A DNA stretch of 9,691 nt from Betaproteobacteria bacterium. GTDB taxonomy: Bacteria; Pseudomonadota; Gammaproteobacteria; Burkholderiales; Burkholderiaceae. The position numbers were made by a program, and so were the translations under genes. Under the pieces are notes generated by a model. That model was not told the origin of the DNA. It worked only from the letters and a program-made list of their open reading frames with translations, and searched no databases. The DNA is taken from NCBI GenBank assembly GCA_947468785.1, contig CANIMS010000041.1, positions 1-9,691 on the forward strand, written 5' to 3'. Shown piece after piece: positions 1 to 7,778 of the stretch. How positions within the stretch are numbered: position 1 is the stretch's first letter; the number at the start of each line of letters is the position of its first letter.

Positions 1-742
1 CAGGGAGATTGGCTAGTACATCGCCCCAGGGGTCAATTAGCATGCTGTGACCCCATGTACGTCGTTGATTAAGGTGAGTACCACCCTGAGCAGAAGCTAA
101 GACATAGCATTGATTTTCGATAGCTCGGGCGCGTAGCAGAATTTCCCAATGGTCCTTGCCTGTCGTATAGGTAAAGGCTGCCGGAATAATATGACAATCC
201 ACCTGACCTAAACCTCTGTACAGCTCTGGGAAACGAAGGTCATAGCAGATGCTCAGTCCAAAAATCCACTCTTGAGCGCCGACATGAATCTTCAGTAAGC
301 CAGGCTCATCTCCCGCCTCAATCGTTTCCGATTCTTGATATCGCTCAGTCTCAGTCTGAAATCCAAACAAATGAATTTTGTCGTAACGCGCAATCGTCTC
401 ACCCTGGGGATTGAAAACGAGCATGGTATTCAACACTTTTTGAGGGTCACCAGCCTCAAGGGGAATAGTTCCGGCAACTAAATAAATTCCGTTTTCTTTT
501 GCAATAGCCGAAAGTTGTTCCTGAATCGGACCATTTCTATAGGCTTCTCGAGCTCGGACTTTATCGGTATCTTTTAATCCCATTAGGCAAAAGTATTCAG
601 GTAATACAGCAAGCTGGGCGCCTTTGGCAGCAGCAGCTTTAATTAGGCGAGCAGCCGTATTGAGATTCTCCTGCAATACCGGAGTAGACACCATTTGGAT
701 GGATGCAATCTGAAGATTGGCTAGATGGTTACTTTGGCTCAT
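1..742 (-). CDS. Carbon-nitrogen hydrolase (nitrilase superfamily), Nit1-like deaminated-glutathione amidase; C-terminus cut by window edge
   Basis: A minus-strand frame reads open from ATG at 742 to the left edge, giving 247 residues; the family is usually about 265-280, so some 20-30 are missing. The nitrilase Glu-Lys-Cys triad is visible: E49 in LPEYFC, K122 in YDKIHLF and C166 in SICYDLRFPE. The later motifs HWEILLRARAIENQCYVLA (from H198) and GHSMLIDPWG (from G231) resemble Nit1 more than Nit2/omega-amidase, which has a more divergent RSRA..NQVY version here. Nit1 enzymes are cytosolic and hydrolyse deaminated glutathione, a transaminase side product, to 2-oxoglutarate and Cys-Gly. That substrate is inferred from family resemblance, and another omega-amide is possible. 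There is no signal peptide. The start is supported by its 4-bp ATGA overlap with the yhdP stop; no good Shine-Dalgarno is seen, so translation probably depends on coupling. Confidence 0.94.
   Translation of the reverse strand, partial: MSQSNHLANLQIASIQMVSTPVLQENLNTAARLIKAAAAKGAQLAVLPEYFCLMGLKDTDKVRAREAYRNGPIQEQLSAIAKENGIYLVAGTIPLEAGDPQKVLNTMLVFNPQGETIARYDKIHLFGFQTETERYQESETIEAGDEPGLLKIHVGAQEWIFGLSICYDLRFPELYRGLGQVDCHIIPAAFTYTTGKDHWEILLRARAIENQCYVLASAQGGTHLNQRRTWGHSMLIDPWGDVLANLP
739..742 (-). promoter_or_regulatory. ATGA stop/start overlap coupling yhdP to the Nit1-like gene
   Basis: On the minus strand the TGA stop of yhdP (741-739) shares two bases with the ATG of the hydrolase (742-740). 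The preceding bases (AACAGAACCATC) hold no clear Shine-Dalgarno sequence, so re-initiation by ribosomes finishing yhdP is the simplest way to translate the second gene. The overlap is seen directly; the coupling is inferred. Confidence 0.8.
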
Positions 743-3700
743 GATGGTTCTGTTGGTTCTGTTGGGCCTGATGGATTGTTGGGTGCTGGCCTGCTTTGCT
801 CTTTCAATAACTCTTTACTGCGAATCGTATCAAGGGTTTTGGAGTCAATCGGCTGCCCGCGTTGATCTAAGGGAATCACTTCAGGACTTTTCCAAGATCC
901 CTGAACCAAATAATCTGATTGAAGATTGCGGTTGATTTGACTGGTAATTAAATATTGTCCAATGAGAGCGCCTAAACCAACAATCGGGTTGATTGCAAAA
1001 GCAGCCAATGAGCCGGCTGTTGCATCGATGGTTGGGAAGATGGTAATTCTTAGATCTTGAGTTTGTTTCGGGATATTGATTTGACCATTCATGGCAACAC
1101 GAGCTTGATCAAGCTCCATCGTAAATTGCTTTGTCTGCGCAATACCTTGGTTGATATCAAAACTACCATTAATTGAATTAAAGACGGTTCCCTTAGTCGC
1201 AATATTTCCAAGGCTACCTTGCAAATCCAGAGTAGCAAATTTGAATAGGCTTTGTAAGCTCAAAACATCTAGAAGTTGAGCGCCACTGGTATCGACTTCT
1301 AATAGTCGTCCTTTGGTTAGATTTAAATTCGCCTTACCTTTCAGAGAATCGTATTGTGGGGCAAACGGCGAGCCATCCCATTCAATTGCTGCATTTATTT
1401 TGCCCTGTCCACCCTCAACAGATTTCTGAGAACTCCAATGAGCGATGACTTGTCCGGCATTCTTCACGTCCGTATCAATATTGAGTTGGGTATGTTCGGG
1501 TTGATTTTGGCTCGTACCAATCCACTGGCCAGTGATTTTGCTTACTGCTTCTGGATTATTGGTTTGAATAGATTCAATCTTGAGCAGATTGTTACTTGAG
1601 GTAGTCTTGATTTTGAATTGACCAAGCTGAGCTTTAAACCAAGAAAAATCTTCTATAGATAAATCGAGACTAGGGACAGCATCAGGACTGCTAGCCTTTT
1701 TATTTGAAGTGTTACTAGCGCTCGCATTTGTAAGCTCTGTTGAAGCATCCGGGATGCGCAGGCGACTAAAGGTTCCAGAGAGTATGCCGTTGGGGTGGGC
1801 CGGATTGGTACTTTGGTACTGAATCTGCCCATTAACCTGGGGCGCATTGATGCGCATTTGTATTCCACTATTCTTATTACCAGCAGAGATATTCACATCT
1901 TGCCATATGCGATCTATCAAAATTAATTTTTTAACTTGGGCCGTGACTTGCAGATTGCTAGTGCCAGCATCATCTGAAGTCAACGCTACACTCTTTTTAT
2001 CTTGATGCCCAAAAAAGTCAATCCAAGAATCAAGGTTGAGTTCGTTGGCTGCTAAATTTAAATTAAAGCCCTGTTGAGAAAGAGTCGCCGGAGCACCTAC
2101 TCCAAGGGCAGATCGTATTTCACCATCGCTATTCAACTCGCCCTGTATGGTGTACAGATCACCTAACTTAGCCATCCAGCTTGTACTTGCAGCTCCTGTT
2201 TTAGAAGCAGGGTTAGTTTTAATCGTGACTTGACCTAAGAGGGGGGAGCCCTTCAGTTTTTGAGCTGGAATGGGCGCAGCGCTTGCCCAGTCACGCAGAT
2301 CAAATTTTAGGTTGGTTTCACTGCCCGATTTATTAAAACTGAGTACACCCTCATATTTGGCAGCCCCGCTCATTGCGTTCAGTAAGGAGGCAGATTCGGA
2401 CTTCGCCGTATTGGCAAAATAATTCTTAATAAAGTTCGCTGAAATGTCGCCTACAACACTGTAGTTCTGAATGCCGGCAGATGATGGGGCTGTAGCAATT
2501 TTGAGATTGCCGCCTAAGAAATTGGCGCTGATATCTTCAAACTCAGGATTTGTGTCGGTGATCCGAATTTTTCCTTTGAGGTTTTCTAGGGGCGGAAGAT
2601 TTGACCATTGTGCTTTATTACCAGGCAGATCAAGCTTGATGTCGACTTTAGTGTCATCATTTCCTGAAAGTGGAATTTTTAAACCGAGATCTAGATTTGT
2701 AGGACCACTTACCCGTAAATTCTTTTCAAGGCTGGCTTGCTTTTTACCTACCGGTGAGGCGAATAGGTATTCCAGCATTTGTGGCGCCTCACCTTGGGCA
2801 TTGCCATTTACTGAGAGCATCAATTGTTTTGCACTAACACTGGGGATCTCAGCATGAAATTGACTCATTACTACTTGCTTGTAATTACCTTGACTGATAT
2901 CAACGGTAAACAGCGCATTTTGCATTGCGATGAGTCCATTGACATTGGTAAAGGCAGACCAAACACCTTGATTGCTTGGTACTGTGGGTAGCGGGCTATA
3001 GGTAACATCTGTTACCGGAAGATTTAAGGAAAACTCACCATCCACTCCTTTTGGGAAAGGGATTTTTTTAGGATCGCCTTTGATGTGTAGCTTGCCCTTT
3101 TGAATATTGCCGGCACTAAAAGCTTTGCTCAGATAGTAATGCGTGTCCTTATCCATATCGGCTGGAAGATAGCGATATGCAGAGGCCAGCTTAGCTGTTG
3201 GAAAGTTCATATCCAAAGACATCAGATCGGATTGGCCTTTTGTTCCAAGCACATAGTTCAGATCAATTGTTGTAGTCACTTCGGAGTTACTTAGACCAAG
3301 GTCTTTAGCGCTTACAACCCAATTACCTTTCGTTTTTGCCCATGTAATTTGGCCTTTGGCAAGATCTAGCTTGATTTTAGGATCTGCAAGGAGCCCGCCG
3401 GCTTCCAATTCCAGATTATTTGAATTAACCGTAAAGCTTCCTTGAGTTTGATTGCTAGAAAGAAAGCCAGAAAGATTCTTTACTGAGGGCATCGATTTAT
3501 TAATGCCTGTAAAACTCAGATTAATGAGCTTGCCGCTGATTGTGAAATCTAATTTATTGGATTTAAACCAATTGCCTGGAAGATTGAAGCCAGCAAGAGT
3601 GGATTTACTTTCGGACCAGTTGATGTCTAGATTCTGCAGCTCACCATCGGCACGAGAGTCTTTGATCCAGCGCTGAACTTTTTTAGAGAGCGGAAGATTC

Positions 3701-4863
3701 AAGGCAAATAAGGCAACATCTTCAACGAGTATTTTGGGAGAAGAAAAACCAAATTCTTTGATTTCACCGTCAACCCCTGGGGAACGCCAACGGAATGTCA
3801 TTGGACTCAGATGTTCTAGGGGGGTATTTTTAGCGCTTTCTGTATCCCGCCAAGCAAAGGTTTTGGTGGTAACCGACATCATCCCATCAATATTTTCTTG
3901 GGAAAGGTTTGTTTCTACTCTTCCCAATGCAATGGCATCTTCGTCTTTTAATAGCTGCACCACTAGATTGTCGGCAGCCAGGTAAATTTCTCCACCGTTG
4001 GGTTTGCTGTTATCAATATTGAGCTTCCCTTTAGAGCTGAGAGAGCCCTCAAGGGTGTTGGGGCGTAGCTTGAACTCTTTGGCAATCTGCGTCAGGTTGA
4101 GATCTGCTAAGTCCCATTCAATACCACCTATCCAATTACGCCAATTACCCGCCTCCCCAGTTAGGCGATGGACAAAATTGACTTTTACTTGAACGGGTCC
4201 GTTGGTCCAGGGAGTGGTGGCTGTCAGTGCACCTTGATGCCTACGAATACCATTACTAAGAGTTAGGTTCTGAATATCAATGGTGCTTAATTGTTTTTGA
4301 CTTTTTTGATCATCCCAAAATAATTTGACATCATTCACTTGAATATCATTTTGTGCAAATAGCCAGTTTTCTGCAGAATGATCATTAGGCTTACCATGAA
4401 TAGGTAATCCCGCAATGGTGATGAGTCCCTTGTTATCGCGACGTACATGGATTTGTGCGCCTTTAAAGTTCAGCTCATGAAAATAAGGCGCCAAGTGATA
4501 CAAGGAATTCCAGCTGAGCTCCCCATTGATTTTTTCAATAAACAATAAAGGCTTAGATGGATCGGTACCATTAAAGCGCAAGCCCTCAAGGTCAAAGCTA
4601 GGCCGAATTCCAGTCCAGGCAACATCTAACTTATCCATTGAAACGTTGGCCCCAATTCGAGCGCTAATTAACTTTTCAATACTTGCTTTTGATTTTTCAA
4701 TTTGGGGCCAAAGAATAAATCGAACCCCTAGATGTCCAATCACAAATAATGCAGCTGTTATGGCAATCAAAATCAAGACGCGTTTGCGCCAAACTTTGCC
4801 CGAGAACTGTGGGCGTTTGGCAAATACGCCCTTGAGGCGAGGCGGGATGATGTTTTCCGGCAT
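739..4863 (-). CDS. yhdP: YhdP family AsmA-like protein, inner-membrane-anchored periplasmic lipid-transport factor
   Basis: A 1374-residue protein, somewhat longer than E. coli YhdP (about 1266). A basic N-terminal segment (residues 9-28, many K/R) precedes one membrane helix at about 29-51, with no cleavage site, so the rest should lie in the periplasm. The body is beta-rich with repeated AsmA/DUF3971-type strands. A Ser/Ala-rich linker lies at about 1037-1062. The AsmA-like C-terminal domain spans about 1160-1332 and includes a hydrophobic, Gly-rich stretch (FAINPIVGLGALIG) and the closing QGSWKSPEV motif at 1321-1329, typical of YhdP. A 42-residue hydrophilic, Pro-rich tail ends in TEPTEPS. 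Family knowledge: YhdP, TamB and YdbH redundantly move phospholipid to the outer membrane, forming a long hydrophobic groove across the periplasm. The ATG at 4863 has only a poor ribosome site. The gene is first in a unit with the Nit1-like gene and diverges from glnE. Confidence 0.94.
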   Translation of the reverse strand: MPENIIPPRLKGVFAKRPQFSGKVWRKRVLILIAITAALFVIGHLGVRFILWPQIEKSKASIEKLISARIGANVSMDKLDVAWTGIRPSFDLEGLRFNGTDPSKPLLFIEKINGELSWNSLYHLAPYFHELNFKGAQIHVRRDNKGLITIAGLPIHGKPNDHSAENWLFAQNDIQVNDVKLFWDDQKSQKQLSTIDIQNLTLSNGIRRHQGALTATTPWTNGPVQVKVNFVHRLTGEAGNWRNWIGGIEWDLADLNLTQIAKEFKLRPNTLEGSLSSKGKLNIDNSKPNGGEIYLAADNLVVQLLKDEDAIALGRVETNLSQENIDGMMSVTTKTFAWRDTESAKNTPLEHLSPMTFRWRSPGVDGEIKEFGFSSPKILVEDVALFALNLPLSKKVQRWIKDSRADGELQNLDINWSESKSTLAGFNLPGNWFKSNKLDFTISGKLINLSFTGINKSMPSVKNLSGFLSSNQTQGSFTVNSNNLELEAGGLLADPKIKLDLAKGQITWAKTKGNWVVSAKDLGLSNSEVTTTIDLNYVLGTKGQSDLMSLDMNFPTAKLASAYRYLPADMDKDTHYYLSKAFSAGNIQKGKLHIKGDPKKIPFPKGVDGEFSLNLPVTDVTYSPLPTVPSNQGVWSAFTNVNGLIAMQNALFTVDISQGNYKQVVMSQFHAEIPSVSAKQLMLSVNGNAQGEAPQMLEYLFASPVGKKQASLEKNLRVSGPTNLDLGLKIPLSGNDDTKVDIKLDLPGNKAQWSNLPPLENLKGKIRITDTNPEFEDISANFLGGNLKIATAPSSAGIQNYSVVGDISANFIKNYFANTAKSESASLLNAMSGAAKYEGVLSFNKSGSETNLKFDLRDWASAAPIPAQKLKGSPLLGQVTIKTNPASKTGAASTSWMAKLGDLYTIQGELNSDGEIRSALGVGAPATLSQQGFNLNLAANELNLDSWIDFFGHQDKKSVALTSDDAGTSNLQVTAQVKKLILIDRIWQDVNISAGNKNSGIQMRINAPQVNGQIQYQSTNPAHPNGILSGTFSRLRIPDASTELTNASASNTSNKKASSPDAVPSLDLSIEDFSWFKAQLGQFKIKTTSSNNLLKIESIQTNNPEAVSKITGQWIGTSQNQPEHTQLNIDTDVKNAGQVIAHWSSQKSVEGGQGKINAAIEWDGSPFAPQYDSLKGKANLNLTKGRLLEVDTSGAQLLDVLSLQSLFKFATLDLQGSLGNIATKGTVFNSINGSFDINQGIAQTKQFTMELDQARVAMNGQINIPKQTQDLRITIFPTIDATAGSLAAFAINPIVGLGALIGQYLITSQINRNLQSDYLVQGSWKSPEVIPLDQRGQPIDSKTLDTIRSKELLKEQSRPAPNNPSGPTEPTEPS
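745..765. repeat. Short 9-bp tandem repeat (about 2.3 copies) at the 3' end of yhdP
   Basis: On the plus strand the unit TGGTTCTGT occurs at 745-753 and 754-762, followed by a partial TGG. On the coding strand it gives the Thr-Glu-Pro repeat near the end of the YhdP tail. The unit is a multiple of three, so gain or loss would keep the frame and the downstream ATGA junction. Confidence 0.6.
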
Positions 4864-4942
4864 GGGCTCTATTATCCGTCAGCCCAAGGTCGACCACCAA
4901 GCTTCTGACTATCAAGTTCTAGGTACAGATTAAGATGGCGGA
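4864..4942. promoter_or_regulatory. 79-bp divergent intergenic region between yhdP and glnE
   Basis: Both genes must be expressed from this stretch or from within each other. Toward yhdP the best candidate is TTGGTG (complement of 4895-4900), 18 bp, then GATAAT (complement of 4871-4876). It would start transcription only about one base before the ATG, so it is weak. Toward glnE I see CTGACT at 4905-4910 as a possible -35 but no good -10 at normal spacing. An 8-bp GGTCGACC palindrome (4889-4894 core) is too short to call an operator. No sigma-54 -24/-12 box is recognisable, although glnE is a nitrogen-control gene. Confidence 0.35.
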
Positions 4943-7738
4943 ATGGATGATTTTTCTCAGCAAATGGAGTGTTTAGAGCGGCACTCCACTTATGCCCGCC
5001 GTTGGCTTAGCGCCCGCCCTGAGTGGGCGGAGTGGTTGCATGCCTGTGGCCAGAAAAAAATTGAAGCCCAAGACATTCAGGATCTACTAGGCCCCTGCAG
5101 ACAATCTGCGCTTGATGAGGCGCAATTCATGGCTGAATTACGCTTGGCTCGCCAGAAATTAATGTTATGGGTTGGATTTCGAGACCTCAACGGAATGGCT
5201 TCGCTTGAGGAGGTGACCCATAGCCTGAGCCTTTTTGCGCAACTGACTGTTTCAGAGGCAATCGCTTTTATTCGCCTTGATCTTAAGGCACGCTTTGGGG
5301 TGCCCTGGAGTCAAGTAAACAATACTGAAATGCCTTTAATGGTTGTGGGCATGGGAAAGCTTGGCGGACTTGAGCTCAATCTTTCTTCTGATATTGATTT
5401 GATATTTTTGTATGAGCATGAGGGCGAGACGGTAGGGGCGGAAAAAAGTTTATCCAACCATGAATGGTTTACACGCATGGGTAAACGTTTAATCACCCTG
5501 CTAGCTGAGCATGATGCAAATGGCTTTGTGTTTCGGGTAGACATGCGTTTACGCCCAAATGGAGATTCTGGTCCATTGGTATGTAGCTTAGACATGCTGG
5601 AGGAATATCTTCTAGTACAGGGGCGAGAATGGGAGCGCTATGCTTGGATCAAGGGTCGACTAATTGCGCCTTTGCCGGATTCAGAGGCGTACCCGTACTG
5701 TGAAAAAGAATTAGAGCAACTTATTCGACCTTTTGTGTATCGTCGGCATTTAGATTATGGAGTGATTGCTTCAATACGGGATCTTCACGCACAGATTCAA
5801 CTGGAAGCAGATAAGAGGTCCTCAGGGCGCCAAGGCCGTTCTCGAGATATCAAATTGGGCCGTGGCGGAATTCGGGAAATTGAATTTTTAGCGCAGATGT
5901 TTCAGTTGATGCGCGGCGGTACCGATCCTCGGTTTAGAGTGAGACCAACTTTAGAAGTCCTCGATTTAATTCGACAGCGCGGCATTCTTCCAGCAAACGA
6001 AGTAGATGAGCTACAGTCTGCTTACGTATTTCTGAGGCGCTTAGAGCACCGACTTCAAGTTTGGGATGATCAACAAACGCATTACCTGCCTGATGATGAA
6101 GATGTCAGGAAGCGTTTAGCGCAGTCAATGACTCAGTCAGGACAAGGCCAGGATCAGTTCTTGGCAGAGTTAGATCGCCATCAAAATAATGTAGCGCGAT
6201 TATTTGAAAAAGCATTTTTACTCGACCATAGCACTCGCTTAGATCTTGCGCCTTTAGCCCTTGACTGGGAGCCTGACGCGATGGCCTTTCCAAAAACCAC
6301 CGCAAGATGGCGAGTGTGGGTTGAAAGCCCCAAGCAAAAGCAATTGCCTGAAAAGAGTCGTCTTATTTTGAATAATTTAATGCGCCAAGCAGCCCAAAAT
6401 GTTCAAGCTGATGATGATTCACTCACGCACGCTGATTCGACCTTACTGCGCTTGTTTGATTTATTGGAGGCGATTGCGCGCCGAAGCGCCTATCTTTCTA
6501 TTTTGGCCGAATACCCTAAGGCTTTATCAAATGTATTGGCGCTGTTGAAATCCTCCCAGTGGGGTGCCCAATATCTTACTCAGCATCCTCATTTATTAGA
6601 TCATCTTCTCAATTCTAGAACTGAAGAATTACTCATTGAGAACCCAGATGAATATTGGCGAGAAGTAAAAGCCAATCTCAATATGCGACTTGATGATGTT
6701 ATGGCAGATGGTGATAACTCAGAGCAGGCAATGGATATTTTGCGGGTTACACATCACACTGAAACTTTTATTACTTTATTAGCAGATCTGGGGGTTGGCG
6801 TTCAGCAGGCACTTTCTGTGGAGAAGGTGAGCGACCATCTTTCTGCTTTGGCCGATCTTATTTTGCAAGCTACTTTTGAGCGTGTCTGGCCTAGTGTTGC
6901 CCAAAAATTTAATTTGCCTAAAGACGGCACTCCACCTTTCGCCATTATTTCTTATGGAAAGTTGGGTGGCAAAGAATTGGGGTATGCATCCGATTTAGAT
7001 TTAGTGTTTTTATATCAAGCGGCTGAGGCCGATTATGCGGCTAGTGAGATATATGGTCTTTTGGCAAAGCGCATGATTAATTGGTTGACTGCATTTACTT
7101 CCACAGGAAGCCTATTTGAAATTGATACGCGCTTACGTCCCAATGGTTCAGCAGGATTTTTAGTTACCAATAGCGAGGCATTTAGAAAGTATCAGCTTCG
7201 TGAAGGTGATAACGCTGCATGGGTATGGGAGCATCAGGCTTTGACTAGGGCACGTTATTCAGCAGGCAATATCGAATTAGGCTTAGTGTTCGATGATGTT
7301 CGAGCCGAGGTCTTAAGTCAGCATCGTAATGTAGATCTCTTACGTAATGAAATATTAGAAATGCGACGCAAGGTCCATGCGGGTCATCCAAATACTAGCG
7401 GAGAATTTGACTTAAAACACGATGCTGGTGGCATGGTAGATATTGAATTCATCGTGCAGTTTTTGGTGTTAGCGAATTCGCATCAGCATCCCCAATTTAT
7501 TGGTAACTTAGGCAACATTGCTTTACTCCGCATTGCAGGGGAGTTAGGCTTGATTCCTGCAGAAACTGCGCAAGCAGTGGGTGATGCATATCGTTCTCTC
7601 AGGGCTTTGCAACATCGCCTTCGCTTAGATGGTGCAGAAAAGACCCGTATTTCATTTGAGGCACATCCAGAAATGCTGGCAGCTAGAGATGCTGTAGTGT
7701 CGCTGTGGAGAGAAGTCTTTCTCTCATCAGGGGTATAG
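4943..7738 (+). CDS. glnE: Bifunctional glutamine synthetase adenylyltransferase / adenylyl-removing enzyme
   Basis: A complete 931-residue protein, close to the usual length (E. coli about 946). It holds two nucleotidyltransferase domains in tandem. The N-terminal adenylyl-removing half has GMGKLGG (136-142), SDID with metal-binding D150 and D152, RLRPNG (202-207) and DIKLGRGGIREIEF (302-315). The C-terminal adenylyltransferase half repeats the pattern: YGKLGGKELG (671-680), SDLD with D684 and D686, RLRPNG (730-735) and DLKHDAGGMVDIEF (823-836). Both catalytic centres look intact. The enzyme is cytosolic; it adenylylates a tyrosine of glutamine synthetase under nitrogen excess and removes AMP under limitation, steered by PII/PII-UMP and glutamine (family knowledge). 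An in-frame TAA at 4931 rules out upstream starts. ATG 4943 has a poor ribosome site, and M8 (ATG 4964) is a less likely alternative. Confidence 0.98.
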   Translation: MDDFSQQMECLERHSTYARRWLSARPEWAEWLHACGQKKIEAQDIQDLLGPCRQSALDEAQFMAELRLARQKLMLWVGFRDLNGMASLEEVTHSLSLFAQLTVSEAIAFIRLDLKARFGVPWSQVNNTEMPLMVVGMGKLGGLELNLSSDIDLIFLYEHEGETVGAEKSLSNHEWFTRMGKRLITLLAEHDANGFVFRVDMRLRPNGDSGPLVCSLDMLEEYLLVQGREWERYAWIKGRLIAPLPDSEAYPYCEKELEQLIRPFVYRRHLDYGVIASIRDLHAQIQLEADKRSSGRQGRSRDIKLGRGGIREIEFLAQMFQLMRGGTDPRFRVRPTLEVLDLIRQRGILPANEVDELQSAYVFLRRLEHRLQVWDDQQTHYLPDDEDVRKRLAQSMTQSGQGQDQFLAELDRHQNNVARLFEKAFLLDHSTRLDLAPLALDWEPDAMAFPKTTARWRVWVESPKQKQLPEKSRLILNNLMRQAAQNVQADDDSLTHADSTLLRLFDLLEAIARRSAYLSILAEYPKALSNVLALLKSSQWGAQYLTQHPHLLDHLLNSRTEELLIENPDEYWREVKANLNMRLDDVMADGDNSEQAMDILRVTHHTETFITLLADLGVGVQQALSVEKVSDHLSALADLILQATFERVWPSVAQKFNLPKDGTPPFAIISYGKLGGKELGYASDLDLVFLYQAAEADYAASEIYGLLAKRMINWLTAFTSTGSLFEIDTRLRPNGSAGFLVTNSEAFRKYQLREGDNAAWVWEHQALTRARYSAGNIELGLVFDDVRAEVLSQHRNVDLLRNEILEMRRKVHAGHPNTSGEFDLKHDAGGMVDIEFIVQFLVLANSHQHPQFIGNLGNIALLRIAGELGLIPAETAQAVGDAYRSLRALQHRLRLDGAEKTRISFEAHPEMLAARDAVVSLWREVFLSSGV

Positions 7739-7743
7739 ATTCT

Positions 7744-7772
7744 TTGCCGTATGATAACAAATTTGTTATCAT
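7744..7772 (+). promoter_or_regulatory. Candidate sigma-70 promoter of the XRE regulator
   Basis: A TTGCCG hexamer (7744-7749, 4/6 to TTGACA) is followed after exactly 17 bp by TATCAT (7767-7772, 5/6 to TATAAT). Transcription would then begin near 7779, the A of the regulator's ATG. The palindromic operator covers the whole spacer and the -10. A second, weaker -10-like TATGAT at 7750-7755 has no matching -35. This is a prediction from sequence only. Confidence 0.5.
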
Positions 7773-7773
7773 A
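7750..7773. promoter_or_regulatory. Perfect 24-bp palindrome, probable operator of the XRE regulator
   Basis: The half-site TATGATAACAAA (7750-7761) is followed at once by its exact reverse complement (7762-7773), with no mismatch over 24 bp; the flanking G/G pair at 7749 and 7774 ends the symmetry. It takes up most of the 40-bp gap between the glnE stop and the regulator ATG and overlaps the predicted -10. Dyads in this position are typical of autorepressing XRE/HigA-type proteins. It is unlikely to be a terminator, because the arms are A/T-rich and no T-tract follows on either strand. Confidence 0.75.
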
Positions 7774-7778
7774 GGTTT

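Noticed and set aside
717..935. Plus-strand 72-residue frame with a strongly hydrophobic N-terminal half
   Set aside because: It lies antisense to the yhdP/hydrolase junction and starts inside the hydrolase. The hydrophobic run is the complement of the Pro/Thr/Glu-rich YhdP tail, with no ribosome site or conserved pattern.
1523..1534. Perfect 12-bp palindrome CACTGGCCAGTG
   Set aside because: It is inside yhdP coding sequence (ITGQW region), is single, and does not extend, so chance is sufficient.
2471..2857. Plus-strand 128-residue frame inside yhdP
   Set aside because: Antisense shadow of the long YhdP frame, with no recognisable motif.
4526..4933. Plus-strand 135-residue frame antisense to the yhdP 5' end and intergenic region
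   Set aside because: The opposite strand carries a clearly conserved YhdP N-terminus; this frame shows no domain or start signal.
5311..5595. Minus-strand 94-residue frame inside glnE
   Set aside because: It is antisense to the conserved adenylyl-removase active site region, which fully explains the open frame.
7750..7773. The 24-bp palindrome as a rho-independent terminator of glnE
   Set aside because: The stem is A/T-rich and neither side is followed by a T-tract; its position over a promoter fits an operator better.
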